DNA of 39,260 nt from JACDBD01 sp050743385 (GTDB lineage: Bacteria > Actinomycetota > Acidimicrobiia > IMCC26256 > JACDBD01): NCBI GenBank assembly GCA_050743385.1, contig JBOGFJ010000289.1, forward strand, positions 1-39,260. Reading direction: 5' to 3'. The position numbers were made by a program, and so were the translations under genes. Shown here piece after piece: positions 19,040-27,343 of the stretch. Position 1 is the first letter of the stretch; each line of letters opens with the position of its first letter. Below the pieces are notes generated by a model. That model was not told the DNA's origin. It saw only the letters and a program-made list of their open reading frames with translations, and ran no database searches.

Positions 19040-19449
19040 TGCTCGTGGCCGCCGGCGACGACGAATTGGTCATAGTCGCGGTAGTAGTCGTCGGCGTCGT
19101 ACACCTGCGACGCGAGCACGAGGCAGACCGAGCCTGAGGAGAAGTTCTCCAACTCCCGCCATGTCATCGCCGGGATGTACAGGCCGTAGTAGGGGCGGTT
19201 GAGAAAGAAGCGTCGCTCTTCGAGGCCGTCGCGAACCACGACGTCGAAGCTGCCGGACGCCGATACGATGAAGGCTTCGTTGGTCTTGTGCGCATGCCCT
19301 CCGCGGCTCTCCCCGCCGGGCACGTCATACAGGTAGTAGACGCGCCGTATCTCGAACGGCACGTGCATCGTCTGCTCGATGAAGGTCAGGTTGCCTCGGG
19401 GGTCGGTGATCCTTGGCAGGTCGATCATCCGGCAGCCAGCCACCGCCAT
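19036..19449 (-). CDS. fdtA: dTDP-4-keto-6-deoxyglucose 3,4-ketoisomerase (FdtA/QdtA-like)
   Basis: 137-residue cupin of the WxcM/FdtA family, which moves the keto group from C4 to C3 of dTDP-4-keto-6-deoxyglucose. Visible: TDPRGNLTFIEQ, FEIRRVYYLYDVPGG, the catalytic histidine pair in RGGHAHK (His52, His54), YYGLYIPAMTWREL, and VLASQVYDADDYYRDYDQF, all in register with known members. The ATG at 19449 has GGGAGG about 4-5 nt upstream. Its stop overlaps the fdtB start (ATGA). The two positions reported to separate the galacto from the gluco product are mixed here (see findings), so Fuc3N versus Qui3N is open. Confidence 0.92.
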   Translation of the reverse strand: MAVAGCRMIDLPRITDPRGNLTFIEQTMHVPFEIRRVYYLYDVPGGESRGGHAHKTNEAFIVSASGSFDVVVRDGLEERRFFLNRPYYGLYIPAMTWRELENFSSGSVCLVLASQVYDADDYYRDYDQFVVAGGHEQ

Positions 19450-19703
19450 GGACCCTCCCGTCGTCGAACCCTTCGAACAGCGGAGCGCGACTCGAAGGCG
19501 CGACCGTCCCCCGCCCTCGGGCTCGAACGCTTACGGCCGTTGCGCCGATCGTAGGTTCGCGGTGCTCCGTTCCGACTGCCAGCCCCGTGCCGACCGCCGT
19601 GAGGGCGGATGATAGCGATGACCTTCCCCTCCGGATCGCGCAGGTTCTCGTCACGCGCGCTGCGTCGTCGGAGCCCGCGAGATCCCCCGAGGGACACGAG
19701 CGC
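19450..19703. other. Intergenic spacer before fdtA
   Basis: 254 bp between the fdtA start and the stop of the gene at 19704. It holds the fdtA ribosome-binding site at its left edge and a short CCGCC/GGCGG inverted repeat at 19594-19608. Reading frames here are short and lack protein-like composition; I see no gene. Confidence 0.5.
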
Positions 19704-20681
19704 TCAGCCGGAGAGGATGTCGCCGACGGTCAGCGCGCGACCGTCGGTGACATCGATCAGGGGCAGGCGCTCGACGTCTTGGAGCTGACGCCTTCTCTCA
19801 GTGATGCCCGTCAGCGTCCCGTCAACAGCCCTGTGCTCGACGAAACGACGCGGGCGGTACGCGTCCGCAACCGTCTGCACCGGCACGTCGCCCAGACGGT
19901 CGGAGCGTACGAAGAAGGCGTTGTTGCCCGCCGTGACACACGCGGCCAATGCATAGCCCTGCGCGGAGAGGAGGTGCTCGAACGCGGCCAGACTGGCCCC
20001 GTAGTAGACGTTGTGATACTCGGGGCGACGACGGTCGAAGCCAGCGTCGTAAGGGATCGAAACCGACGCAGCGTCGCCGAAGAGGGCGTTGTACTCCGCG
20101 ACGATCATCGCGGGACCGAGACCGACCAGCTGCTCGAGGATCCAGTAGTCGACGCCATCGATGTCGACCGACAGCAAACCAAGGCCATCGGTGCCGACGA
20201 ACGGTCCGACCGTCTGCTGGACGTTCGCGCGCGTGACGAACGCGGATGCCGCCTTGACCTGCGATCGCCAGTCGAGCCTGGTCCGACCGAGATCGCGAGA
20301 GAGGCGAGGGTTCTGGTCGACGATCAGTCCCCGCCAGAGTCGGTGCTCGGCGAGGAATCTCGTGTTGGCCTCGGCGTAGGTTTCCACTCCGATCTCGACG
20401 AACGTGCAGGGCGAGATGTCGCAACGTTGGATCAGGTACTCGATGATGCCGTCCTCGCCGAACTGCGAGAACGACCTGAACTCAGCTTCGTTGCAGGACG
20501 ACGCAGCACCCGCGATCTCGCGAGCCATGAGTGTGCCGATTGCGACGCGGAGGGCTTGCTGTTGCTCGTGCAGCCTGCGCTGGTCTTCGCGCAGCGTGGC
20601 TGCCTCGGGGCCGACCAGCTTCTGCCGGGCGCGTGCGACGAGTTCTCTGAGTGACATCGGGCGGGCGGATTCCCGACTCAT
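19704..20681 (-). CDS. Rossmann-like (FkbM/methyltransferase-like) protein of unknown function
   Basis: 325 residues. A charged helical N-terminus (about 10-55, REDQRRLHEQQQALRVAI) is followed by a domain beginning FRSFSQFGEDGIIEYL and CTFVEIGVETYAEANTRFL, then RGLIVDQNPRLSRDL, LGLLSVDIDGVDYWILEQL, and PAMIVAEYNALFG. The order EIG-x-NT, LIVDQN and SVDIDG resembles a SAM-binding Rossmann fold of the FkbM-like type, but I cannot place it in a named enzyme family. Similar proteins are, as I recall, found in O-antigen and glycan clusters. The ATG overlaps the neuA stop (ATGA), making it the last gene of a coupled run from the Gfo/Idh gene. Methylation of the nonulosonic acid is one guess. Confidence 0.75.
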   Translation of the reverse strand: MSRESARPMSLRELVARARQKLVGPEAATLREDQRRLHEQQQALRVAIGTLMAREIAGAASSCNEAEFRSFSQFGEDGIIEYLIQRCDISPCTFVEIGVETYAEANTRFLAEHRLWRGLIVDQNPRLSRDLGRTRLDWRSQVKAASAFVTRANVQQTVGPFVGTDGLGLLSVDIDGVDYWILEQLVGLGPAMIVAEYNALFGDAASVSIPYDAGFDRRRPEYHNVYYGASLAAFEHLLSAQGYALAACVTAGNNAFFVRSDRLGDVPVQTVADAYRPRRFVEHRAVDGTLTGITERRRQLQDVERLPLIDVTDGRALTVGDILSG

Positions 20682-21916
20682 TCGCCGTAGGATCGGATCA
20701 GGTCACAGATCTCGCGGACAGCTCCGCTCCCGCCCGGTCGGGTCAAGGTGATGTGCGCTTGCGCGAGAACCTCGGGATGGGAGTTCTGTACCGCGACCGC
20801 CAGCCCTACGATCTGAAGGCAACCGAGGTCGTTCAGGTCGTTCCCGACGTAGGCGACGTCCGCGAGGTCGATCTCGTGCCCGCCGACCCATTGCAGCAGG
20901 GCCGCCTGCTTGTCGGCGAGGCCCTGTTGGAACGGAATACGGAGCTTTCGGCACCGCGCCGCGACGATCGGGTTCTCCTCGGTCGACAGCACGAGCACGC
21001 CCACGCCGGCCTCGCGCAACAGGCGGATTCCCATTCCGTCGCCTCGGTCGAAGACCACCGTCTCGTCCCCGGCTTCGTTCACCCAGACCCGGTTGTCGGT
21101 CAGGACTCCGTCGAAGTCGAGCACGAGGAGCTTCGGGCGACGAGACAGCCGCGCCGCGGTCGATGCCCCCGTCGCCGCGCGTGCAAGCCACGGCACCCGT
21201 CCGGTTCCGATCATCCAGTCGACAAGATCGAGACTCGCCTGAGTGTCGATGTCGACCGTGCCCAGAGCGTCGACGATCAGCGGGGCGATCCGTTCGCCGG
21301 TCATCGAGTTCATGTCCATGATCGTTCGGCGCCTGGTTGCGTCGATTGCCCCGGTCTGCCAGTAGACGTCGGGGAGCTGCTGACGGGGCAGGTTGAATGG
21401 TTCGCGGAAGTCGCTCGTCAGGATCGGTGCCAACCACCCGTCGGGCGTCACCGACCACATCTTGTAGGGGTTCTCCATTGGTTCTGCGACCGAGCGCACG
21501 GAATCGGCCTCCGGTCGCTCGTCGAGCATGCCCACCGCACGGTCGATGTCCTCGGGGCGCCGCAGCGGACTCGTCGGGCGGACGTGCACGATGATCTCCG
21601 GCCGCCACCCTTCGCGCTCGTCGAACCACTCGAGGGCGTGCCGGAAGACGGGCAGGTCGGGCGTGTCGTCCCCCGCCAGCGGTGCCGGTCGCAGGAACGG
21701 AACGTCGGCGTCGTAGCGACGAGCGGTCTCCGCGATCTCCTCGTCGTCGGTCGAGACGACCACGCGATCGATGGTGCGGCTGGCATGCGCCGCCTCGATG
21801 CTGTGCGCGATGAGGGGGCGACCCGCCAGCAGGCGGAGGTTCTTGAGCGGCAGCGACTTCGAGCCCCCGCGCGCCGGGATGAGACCGAGTACCCGTGAGT
21901 CTCGACACCCGGTCAC
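20678..21916 (-). CDS. neuA: CMP-nonulosonic acid synthetase (NeuA) fused to KdsC-like HAD phosphatase
   Basis: 412 residues from a GTG at 21916 that overlaps the SDR stop as GTGA; an upstream in-frame GTG at 21928 is possible. The N-terminal half is an acylneuraminate cytidylyltransferase: LGLIPARGGSKSLPLKN (from residue 10), VVVSTDDEEIAETA, HVRPTSPLRRPEDID, and VYWQTGAIDATRR. From about 262 comes a KdsC-type HAD phosphatase: LLVLDFDGVLTDN (263-275), VLVLSTEENP, GLADKQAALLQ, and AYVGNDLNDLGCL. The enzyme would activate a nonulosonic acid with CTP, and the phosphatase half could first remove a 9-phosphate. The two-part build recalls vertebrate CMAS. The probable partner NeuB is 8 kb away at 29779. 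Confidence 0.93.
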   Translation of the reverse strand: MTGCRDSRVLGLIPARGGSKSLPLKNLRLLAGRPLIAHSIEAAHASRTIDRVVVSTDDEEIAETARRYDADVPFLRPAPLAGDDTPDLPVFRHALEWFDEREGWRPEIIVHVRPTSPLRRPEDIDRAVGMLDERPEADSVRSVAEPMENPYKMWSVTPDGWLAPILTSDFREPFNLPRQQLPDVYWQTGAIDATRRRTIMDMNSMTGERIAPLIVDALGTVDIDTQASLDLVDWMIGTGRVPWLARAATGASTAARLSRRPKLLVLDFDGVLTDNRVWVNEAGDETVVFDRGDGMGIRLLREAGVGVLVLSTEENPIVAARCRKLRIPFQQGLADKQAALLQWVGGHEIDLADVAYVGNDLNDLGCLQIVGLAVAVQNSHPEVLAQAHITLTRPGGSGAVREICDLIRSYGE

Positions 21917-22725
21917 CACGCGGTCCACCCACCATCGACGACCACGTTGCTGCCGGTCATGTAGGAAGCCGCGTCGGAGAAGAGGAAGACCATCACGCCT
22001 CCGACCTCCGTGGGCTCACCCATCCTTCCCATCGGAACCCGCCGCGCGTATCGCTCCCGGAAACCCTCATCGTGTCCGCGGTCGATCCCCCCGAAGGTGA
22101 CCGCGTTCACCCGGATGCCGGTGCCGGCGAAGTAGGCCGCCAGGTAACGGGTAAGGCCGTAGAGCGCGCTCTTCGTCACCGAGTAGTCGACGGGCTTGAA
22201 CCGGACCGGCGGCAATTCCTCCCCATCCGCGTACAGCCGTTGATCGGGCCCCGTCATCCCGTAGATCGATGCGACGTTGACGATGACACCCCGGTCCTGG
22301 GCGAGGAACTGACGAGCCGCGGCCTGGGTGACCAGGAACGTGCCGGTCAGGTTCACCTCGAGGCTCTGGTTCCACTGCTCGAGCGGGTAGTGCTCGAATC
22401 CCCCGGTCTCCACTTCGGCGCTTCCGGGGTCGAACTTGGGATCGATGGCGGCACCGTTGAGCAGACCGTCCAACCTGCCGAGCTTCTCCACGACGGTGTC
22501 GACCAGACGCGTGGTCTGGTGGGGGTTCGTGATGTCAGTCGCAAGGGACAGCGCGTCAATGCCCTCGGCGCCGAGGCGGGTGACGTTCGCGTCGGCACGG
22601 GCGACATCGATGTCGGCGAGCACGGGCCGCGCTCCGGCCCGACCGAGGGCGCGCGCGAACTCGAGGGCGAGGAAACCACCGCCACCCGTGATGAGGATGA
22701 CGCGCTCGTCGACGTCGAAGGTCAT
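21913..22725 (-). CDS. Short-chain dehydrogenase/reductase of a nonulosonate-type locus
   Basis: 270 residues, classical SDR. Cofactor loop LITGGGGFLALEFA (11-24), acidic D38 after the second strand suggesting NAD, active-site Ser153, Tyr181 and Lys185 (YSVTK), and the closing SYMTGSNVVVDGGW. The insert between Ser153 and Tyr181 (MTGPDQRLYADGEELPPVRF) is long and is typical of SDRs found beside NeuA-like genes (PtmA-type in flagellin glycosylation loci, from memory). Its exact reaction is unknown. The ATG overlaps the Gfo/Idh stop (ATGA) and the stop overlaps the neuA start, so it is coupled on both sides. Confidence 0.88.
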   Translation of the reverse strand: MTFDVDERVILITGGGGFLALEFARALGRAGARPVLADIDVARADANVTRLGAEGIDALSLATDITNPHQTTRLVDTVVEKLGRLDGLLNGAAIDPKFDPGSAEVETGGFEHYPLEQWNQSLEVNLTGTFLVTQAAARQFLAQDRGVIVNVASIYGMTGPDQRLYADGEELPPVRFKPVDYSVTKSALYGLTRYLAAYFAGTGIRVNAVTFGGIDRGHDEGFRERYARRVPMGRMGEPTEVGGVMVFLFSDAASYMTGSNVVVDGGWTAW

Positions 22726-23753
22726 GGTCCGCCCGTCGACACCATCTCGGTGCGCGCCGCGGACCGTTCGATCGCGGCGCAGAGCCGGGCCGCCTGGGCC
22801 CCGTCGTCGATGGTGCACGCGGGTTGAGCGCGACCGCCGATCACGTCGAGGAAGTGGCGCGCCTCGGACAGGAAGAGCTCGTCGCGACCTTCGACTCCGG
22901 GAACCAGCTCCGACCGCCAGCCGGCCGCCTCGTCCCAGACCCGAAGCTCGCCGACCACGTGATCCCACACGATGGTCCCGTCCGTGCACACGATCTCGAC
23001 CCGGTGAGTGGGCGGTCGACCCCAATAGTCGAGGTGCACCTGCGCCGAGACGCCCTCCTGGAAGTGGAGCATGATGTCGGCCGCCTCGGGGACTTCCAGG
23101 CCGAGCGGCCCGTGGTCGGCGAGGGATGCGGCGAGACCGGTCGGGTCACCGAAGAGCATACGGAGATAGTCGAGTGGATGGGAGAGCGTGTGGTGGACGC
23201 CACCTCCGAGGTCGCGCCTCGCGGCATAGCTCGCTCGCCAGTCCTCCCAGGGGTGCCACCCCGGGAGGTACTCCCCCCAGACGACCCGAACGTGAAGCGG
23301 CACGCCCACCGCACGCTCTCGGAGCAGCTCCCCCACCCTGCTGAGGCCGGGATCGAACCGGAACTGAAAGCCGACGAGAACCTTGCTTCCCCGGGTCGTG
23401 ACCTCGTGCAGGAGCTTGTCGAGTCCGTCGACCGTGTGGGAGACGGGTTTCTCGAGCAGCAGGTCGCAACCCCGCTCGACGCATGCGAGCGCCGACGGCA
23501 GATGCAGGGCCGTCGGATTGGCGATGACGGCGAAAACCGGTTCCTCCGCCTGCAGGGCGCCGGACAGGTCCGAGTAGCTGCGCACGGGGCACGGCGGCTC
23601 GAAGGGCAGCGTTCCGGCGCCGGTGTGGACCACCGCCCAGTCCCGGACGCCGAGACGGTGGAGATTCGCAAGGTGCCTGCGCCCGATGGAGCCGTATCCG
23701 ACCAGCAGCCCCGTCACGTCGGTCGCGGTACAGCCCGCCTCGCTCGAGCTCAC
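22722..23753 (-). CDS. Gfo/Idh/MocA-family NAD(P)-dependent oxidoreductase
   Basis: 343 residues. Rossmann entry GLLVGYGSIGRRHLANLHRLG (15-35), the EKPVS motif (101-105) that contributes the substrate-binding lysine, VGFQFRFDPGL, and the histidine pair in GGGVHHTLSHPLDYLRMLFG, as expected for an active sugar dehydrogenase or reductase of this family. Coupled by ATGA to the SDR and through it to neuA, which suggests action on the precursor or the side chain of the nonulosonic acid (inference). The GTG at 23753 is the first good start; an in-frame GTG at 23717 would also leave the Rossmann fold intact. Confidence 0.88.
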   Translation of the reverse strand: MSSSEAGCTATDVTGLLVGYGSIGRRHLANLHRLGVRDWAVVHTGAGTLPFEPPCPVRSYSDLSGALQAEEPVFAVIANPTALHLPSALACVERGCDLLLEKPVSHTVDGLDKLLHEVTTRGSKVLVGFQFRFDPGLSRVGELLRERAVGVPLHVRVVWGEYLPGWHPWEDWRASYAARRDLGGGVHHTLSHPLDYLRMLFGDPTGLAASLADHGPLGLEVPEAADIMLHFQEGVSAQVHLDYWGRPPTHRVEIVCTDGTIVWDHVVGELRVWDEAAGWRSELVPGVEGRDELFLSEARHFLDVIGGRAQPACTIDDGAQAARLCAAIERSAARTEMVSTGGP

Positions 23754-23810
23754 GCGTGTGCCCGCAACCGACTGCTCATACGTCGCCGCGCCCGAATCCA
23801 GTCGATTCGA

Positions 23811-24965
23811 TCAAGAGACGGCCATCTCTCGGAGTGACGCCCGAAGCTTGGCGATGGGCACGTGGATGTCGCCGATCGGACGGCGGGGGTTCGGGACGCT
23901 GTCGCAGAGAAAGTAGTGGTAGTCGAACCCCATCGCAGCTGCCTCGGTCCACCCCGCATGGACCATATGCCGGGTGTCTTGGAACTGGAGGACCTTCGTA
24001 CCGGGTGGCGAGAACACCATGTTGAAGAGACCGGTTCCGGTTCCGACGATGCACGCGGCCTGTCCGAACAGCTCGATCTGCCCACGAAAGCTGAGCGCTC
24101 CGGGATCCACGGTCTCGAATCCGAGCTCCGCGAGGAACCTCTCCATCTCGTGCTCGTTGGTGGCTCTCCAATGACCATCGTTCCTCCGGGTCAGGTAGAG
24201 CCTTCGCGCCGGCTTCACCTCTCGAATGCCATACCGACCCATCGCCGCGGTACGGAACCAGCGCAATGGCTCGTTGCTGTCGATCTGTGTCTTCTGCCTC
24301 GGCGTGACGACGTACAGGTTCTCCAACTCCCAGAACGCTCCCGCTGGGAACGGAACTCGGGGATGGTCGTCGAGCCCCAGGAGGCCGAGGGTCTCGACCT
24401 GAAACGGCTTCATGGTCTCGGGAACGATCAACCGCGTGTCGGGAGGCAGCCTCTCCGGAACACCCCGCAGCCCGGTGATGACGTCGTGGCCCCAGTGGTA
24501 GTAGTTGCCCACTCCGAGCCCGAGCACACGACAGAAGTTGCCTCGCATCTCTCGAGCCTGAGACGGCAACGGCCGGTGGTAGGAGGGTTCGGCTCCGAGC
24601 ATCGAACGGCGCCCGGCGGGCGTCAGCGCCACGAGTTCGCCCGCGAACTCGCCACTCGGGAGGATCACCAATCCGACCGTGCCGCGGATCCTCGCATTGG
24701 GGATCTTGACCAGTGCTCGTTCGGGCACGGGGAACGAACAGAGGGGACCGAAGCCTGGATGGACCTCCGGTTCGATCGTCTTCGGCAGCGGACGGGTCGT
24801 CGTGAACGCGGGGTCGATCACCCAACGCTCGGCCCCGCGCCAGGAGCTCGCCCACGACTCCAAGTCGTCGCAGATGGGGTGCTCGACCCTCGACGAGTGC
24901 GAGCGAGCACGAGAAAGGCGCCGCTTGCCCGCACGCAACACCCTCGACACATGACGACGCCTCAT
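23811..24965 (-). CDS. Family 61-type glycosyltransferase, copy 2
   Basis: 384 residues from an ATG at 24965 with CGAGG about 4 nt upstream; the frame is open to 25286 but the extra part lies in the divergent spacer and is not protein-like. Motifs parallel copy 1: GLVILPSGEFAGELVAL, NYYHWGHDVITGL (YYHW at 155-158), FQVETLGLLGL, RRLYLTRRN followed by RATNE, and VGTGTGLFNMVFSPPGTKVL. The N-terminus is basic and may hold the protein at the membrane. It precedes the Gfo/Idh-SDR-neuA run by 57 bp and is probably the first gene of that operon, so it may be the transferase for the nonulosonic acid (inference). Confidence 0.87.
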   Translation of the reverse strand: MRRRHVSRVLRAGKRRLSRARSHSSRVEHPICDDLESWASSWRGAERWVIDPAFTTTRPLPKTIEPEVHPGFGPLCSFPVPERALVKIPNARIRGTVGLVILPSGEFAGELVALTPAGRRSMLGAEPSYHRPLPSQAREMRGNFCRVLGLGVGNYYHWGHDVITGLRGVPERLPPDTRLIVPETMKPFQVETLGLLGLDDHPRVPFPAGAFWELENLYVVTPRQKTQIDSNEPLRWFRTAAMGRYGIREVKPARRLYLTRRNDGHWRATNEHEMERFLAELGFETVDPGALSFRGQIELFGQAACIVGTGTGLFNMVFSPPGTKVLQFQDTRHMVHAGWTEAAAMGFDYHYFLCDSVPNPRRPIGDIHVPIAKLRASLREMAVS

Positions 24966-25234
24966 CAAGCCTCGGTCCTCTCGGCGTCGATCGCACCTGC
25001 GCCTGTGATCGGAATGCGTCCGCGCGTGCCCGTCCCCTTCGCACAACTGCTCCATCTCGGCGACGAACGCTCGCCGACCGGCCCGACCTCCACGACGCCA
25101 TCCTCCTCTATCAGATGCGAACCGCGGAATCCACGACGTGCCGCCGAACGCCGCCCGACGCGGCGACTCGCACCGATAGGTAGCTATTGTCCGCATGTGG
25201 GGGAAGCATCGGGACCACACAGAGAGGATTCGGC

Positions 25235-25963
25235 TTGACCCGCCTCGAGGCGCTGAGGAAGGCGAAGCGAATGATGCGCCGATCACTCAGCCCGGCGGCG
25301 ACCAAGGCCGGCGCCGCCGCAGTTCCTGACATGACGCCGCAGCCTCAGGCGCCGCCCATGACGTACTCGAACATCAGTCGGTTCCTCTACTTCGAGCGGT
25401 TCCTCCAACACATACGCGACGTCGAGGGAGACATCGTCGAATGTGGAGTCGGGTGTGGCGACAGCTTCGTGATGCTGAGCATCCTCGCGAAACGCGAGGG
25501 GGTCGGTCGACGCGTCTGGGGATTCGATTCCTTCGAGGGCTTCCCGCAGCCCACGGCCGAGGACCAGAGTCCACGAAACCCTCAACGGGCCGAATGGAAG
25601 TCCGACCTCGACGCAGTCGTGCAGAAGCTTCGCCTGGCCGGCCTCGACGAGCACTTCGTGAACCGGCAGGGGACTCTGGTTCCGGGCTTCTTCGAGACGA
25701 GCCTCGAGCTGTTCCGTGGTAAGCAGATCGCGCTCTTGCATCTGGATTGCGATCTCTATCGCTCGTATCAGGTTTGCCTCGAAACGCTGTATCCCTTCGT
25801 GCCGCCCAATGGCATCGTCGCGTTCGACGAGTACGTCAACACCGGACAGCTGCGCAGCTTCCCAGGCGCGCAACGAGCGATCGACGAATACCTCGGTGAG
25901 CAGCGCGACCTCATCGTGTCCGACCGGGACACCGGTCAGTACTACCTCGTGAAGCCGGAATGA
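25235..25963 (+). CDS. TylF/MycF-type O-methyltransferase
   Basis: 242 residues from a TTG at 25235, chosen because AGAGAGG (25221-25227) stands 7 nt upstream; the frame is open from a GTG-type start at 25187. The SAM-binding fold reads DIVECGVGCGDSFVMLSIL (67-85), VWGFDSFEGFPQPT (94-107), LLHLDCDLYRSYQVCLETL with the metal-binding aspartates, and GIVAFDEYVNTGQL. These match macrocin-O-methyltransferase-type enzymes, which methylate sugar hydroxyls using Mg2+. It likely O-methylates a residue of the glycan. It stands alone on the plus strand between two minus-strand operons; its stop is 25 bp from the convergent pyruvyltransferase-like gene. Confidence 0.9.
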   Translation: MTRLEALRKAKRMMRRSLSPAATKAGAAAVPDMTPQPQAPPMTYSNISRFLYFERFLQHIRDVEGDIVECGVGCGDSFVMLSILAKREGVGRRVWGFDSFEGFPQPTAEDQSPRNPQRAEWKSDLDAVVQKLRLAGLDEHFVNRQGTLVPGFFETSLELFRGKQIALLHLDCDLYRSYQVCLETLYPFVPPNGIVAFDEYVNTGQLRSFPGAQRAIDEYLGEQRDLIVSDRDTGQYYLVKPE

Positions 25964-25988
25964 AACCGACGAGCTGTGCCGCTCGAGC

Positions 25989-27329
25989 TCAAGCGCGTGA
26001 TCGCACCAAGTCGTTCACGAGGTCACCGATCCCGAGCACTTCGGAGCGCCGGCGCGCACACACCTCTCGCAGCTGGTCGGCGAGCTCTGCCCGGCGCTGG
26101 ACGTACGTCCCGGCACGTCGCGCGATCGCGTCGAGCTCCGGGATCAGGTACGTGCCGTCGTAGGGCGAACCGACCAGGTCGTCCAACATCTCGCATGCGC
26201 CGTGCACCTTGTGCGTCGTGGAACCGAAGGCGATCGACGGACACCCCATGATCGCCGCGAGGATGACGTTGTGGTACCGGCCGGTGACGAGAAACTGGGC
26301 GTCGGCAACGAGGGCCATCCATTCCCGATAGTCGACGATGGTGTCGACGTACAACGACTGGGATTCCCGGGCGATCCTCTCGATGTACCGGTCTGCGGGG
26401 CCGCTGGCGACGAAGACCGCTCGTGGCGCGACCCGTTTCAACCTCGAGATCATCTGGTGCAGCGCCGACCCCTCGTGAGCTCGATCGTCCATCGGCATCG
26501 TGCCGGGGTCGAAGCAGAAGTACGGGTCCGCTCCTACCTGCTCGCGAATCCCCTGAACGGCAGGCGTGGCGCGCGCGTCGTCGGGCGTGAAGACGAAGGC
26601 CGAGTCGGGGAACAACTGCGCGGCGATGCCCGGCACGTACTCTCCGAGGTTCCGCAGCGACGGCGCCTCGCGCACGGCGACGGCGTCGAGACGCGGGAAG
26701 GTCTTGCGCACCATGGCAGGAAGGACGGGCATCACGTCCGTCAGGTGGGACGATCCGTTGACGAACACCGTCGGGATCCGGAGCCGTTCCTTCGCGAGCC
26801 ACGCGAGGAACAGCTCTCGGATGGCACTCAGGTTCGTGCGATAGATGCTGCCCTCGCCGTTCAAGACGACCATGTCGGCGCCGTCGAACGAGCGCAGGAA
26901 GACGTGTGCGCCCGGGCCGCCTCGCCCCTCCAACCAGGCGTCTGCGACTGCGTCGAACTGGTCGGCCACCGGCGGGAACGTCGCCCGCGGTTGTCGCAAC
27001 CCTGCGCCGCTGTCGACAAAGGCGCCGAACCCGCCCGTCGCGTCGATCAGCCAATGAGAGGGAATGGGGACGATCGTCGCGTTCGGCATGCGCTCGAAGA
27101 GGATCGCGATCAGCCCGTCCACGAGCGCATTCGCGCCGTAGTTGATCTGGTCGCGGCAGTCGTTGAGGAGGACGATCGTCGGGCCCGGCGGGCTCGACGG
27201 TGTGACGGGTCCGATCGGCGTGGTGAACGCGTCCGACGGAAGGTCCTGCTCTCCGGACCGGCGCGATCTCGTGCCGATCGAGCGGGCCGCGATCGCCTTC
27301 ACCTTCGCGAGGATGCTCGGGGATCTCAT
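25989..27329 (-). CDS. Polysaccharide pyruvyltransferase-family protein
   Basis: 446 residues from an ATG at 27329, 14 bp after the stop of the gene at 27344. The frame continues far upstream to 28697, but that part is a shadow of the neighbour. Family landmarks: LLNDCRDQINYGANALVDGL near the N-terminus, DMVVLNGEGSIYR, VFVNGSSHLTD, VAVREAPSLRNL, and near the end FLVTGRYHNVILAAIMGCPS with the conserved His. CsaB/WcaK-type enzymes add ketal pyruvate from PEP to a sugar, but the superfamily also includes GT-B-like proteins of other function. A basic N-terminus (LAKVKAIAARSIGTRSRR) may bind the membrane. Confidence 0.85.
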   Translation of the reverse strand: MRSPSILAKVKAIAARSIGTRSRRSGEQDLPSDAFTTPIGPVTPSSPPGPTIVLLNDCRDQINYGANALVDGLIAILFERMPNATIVPIPSHWLIDATGGFGAFVDSGAGLRQPRATFPPVADQFDAVADAWLEGRGGPGAHVFLRSFDGADMVVLNGEGSIYRTNLSAIRELFLAWLAKERLRIPTVFVNGSSHLTDVMPVLPAMVRKTFPRLDAVAVREAPSLRNLGEYVPGIAAQLFPDSAFVFTPDDARATPAVQGIREQVGADPYFCFDPGTMPMDDRAHEGSALHQMISRLKRVAPRAVFVASGPADRYIERIARESQSLYVDTIVDYREWMALVADAQFLVTGRYHNVILAAIMGCPSIAFGSTTHKVHGACEMLDDLVGSPYDGTYLIPELDAIARRAGTYVQRRAELADQLREVCARRRSEVLGIGDLVNDLVRSRA

Positions 27330-27343
27330 CGCGCCTGCGCTGG

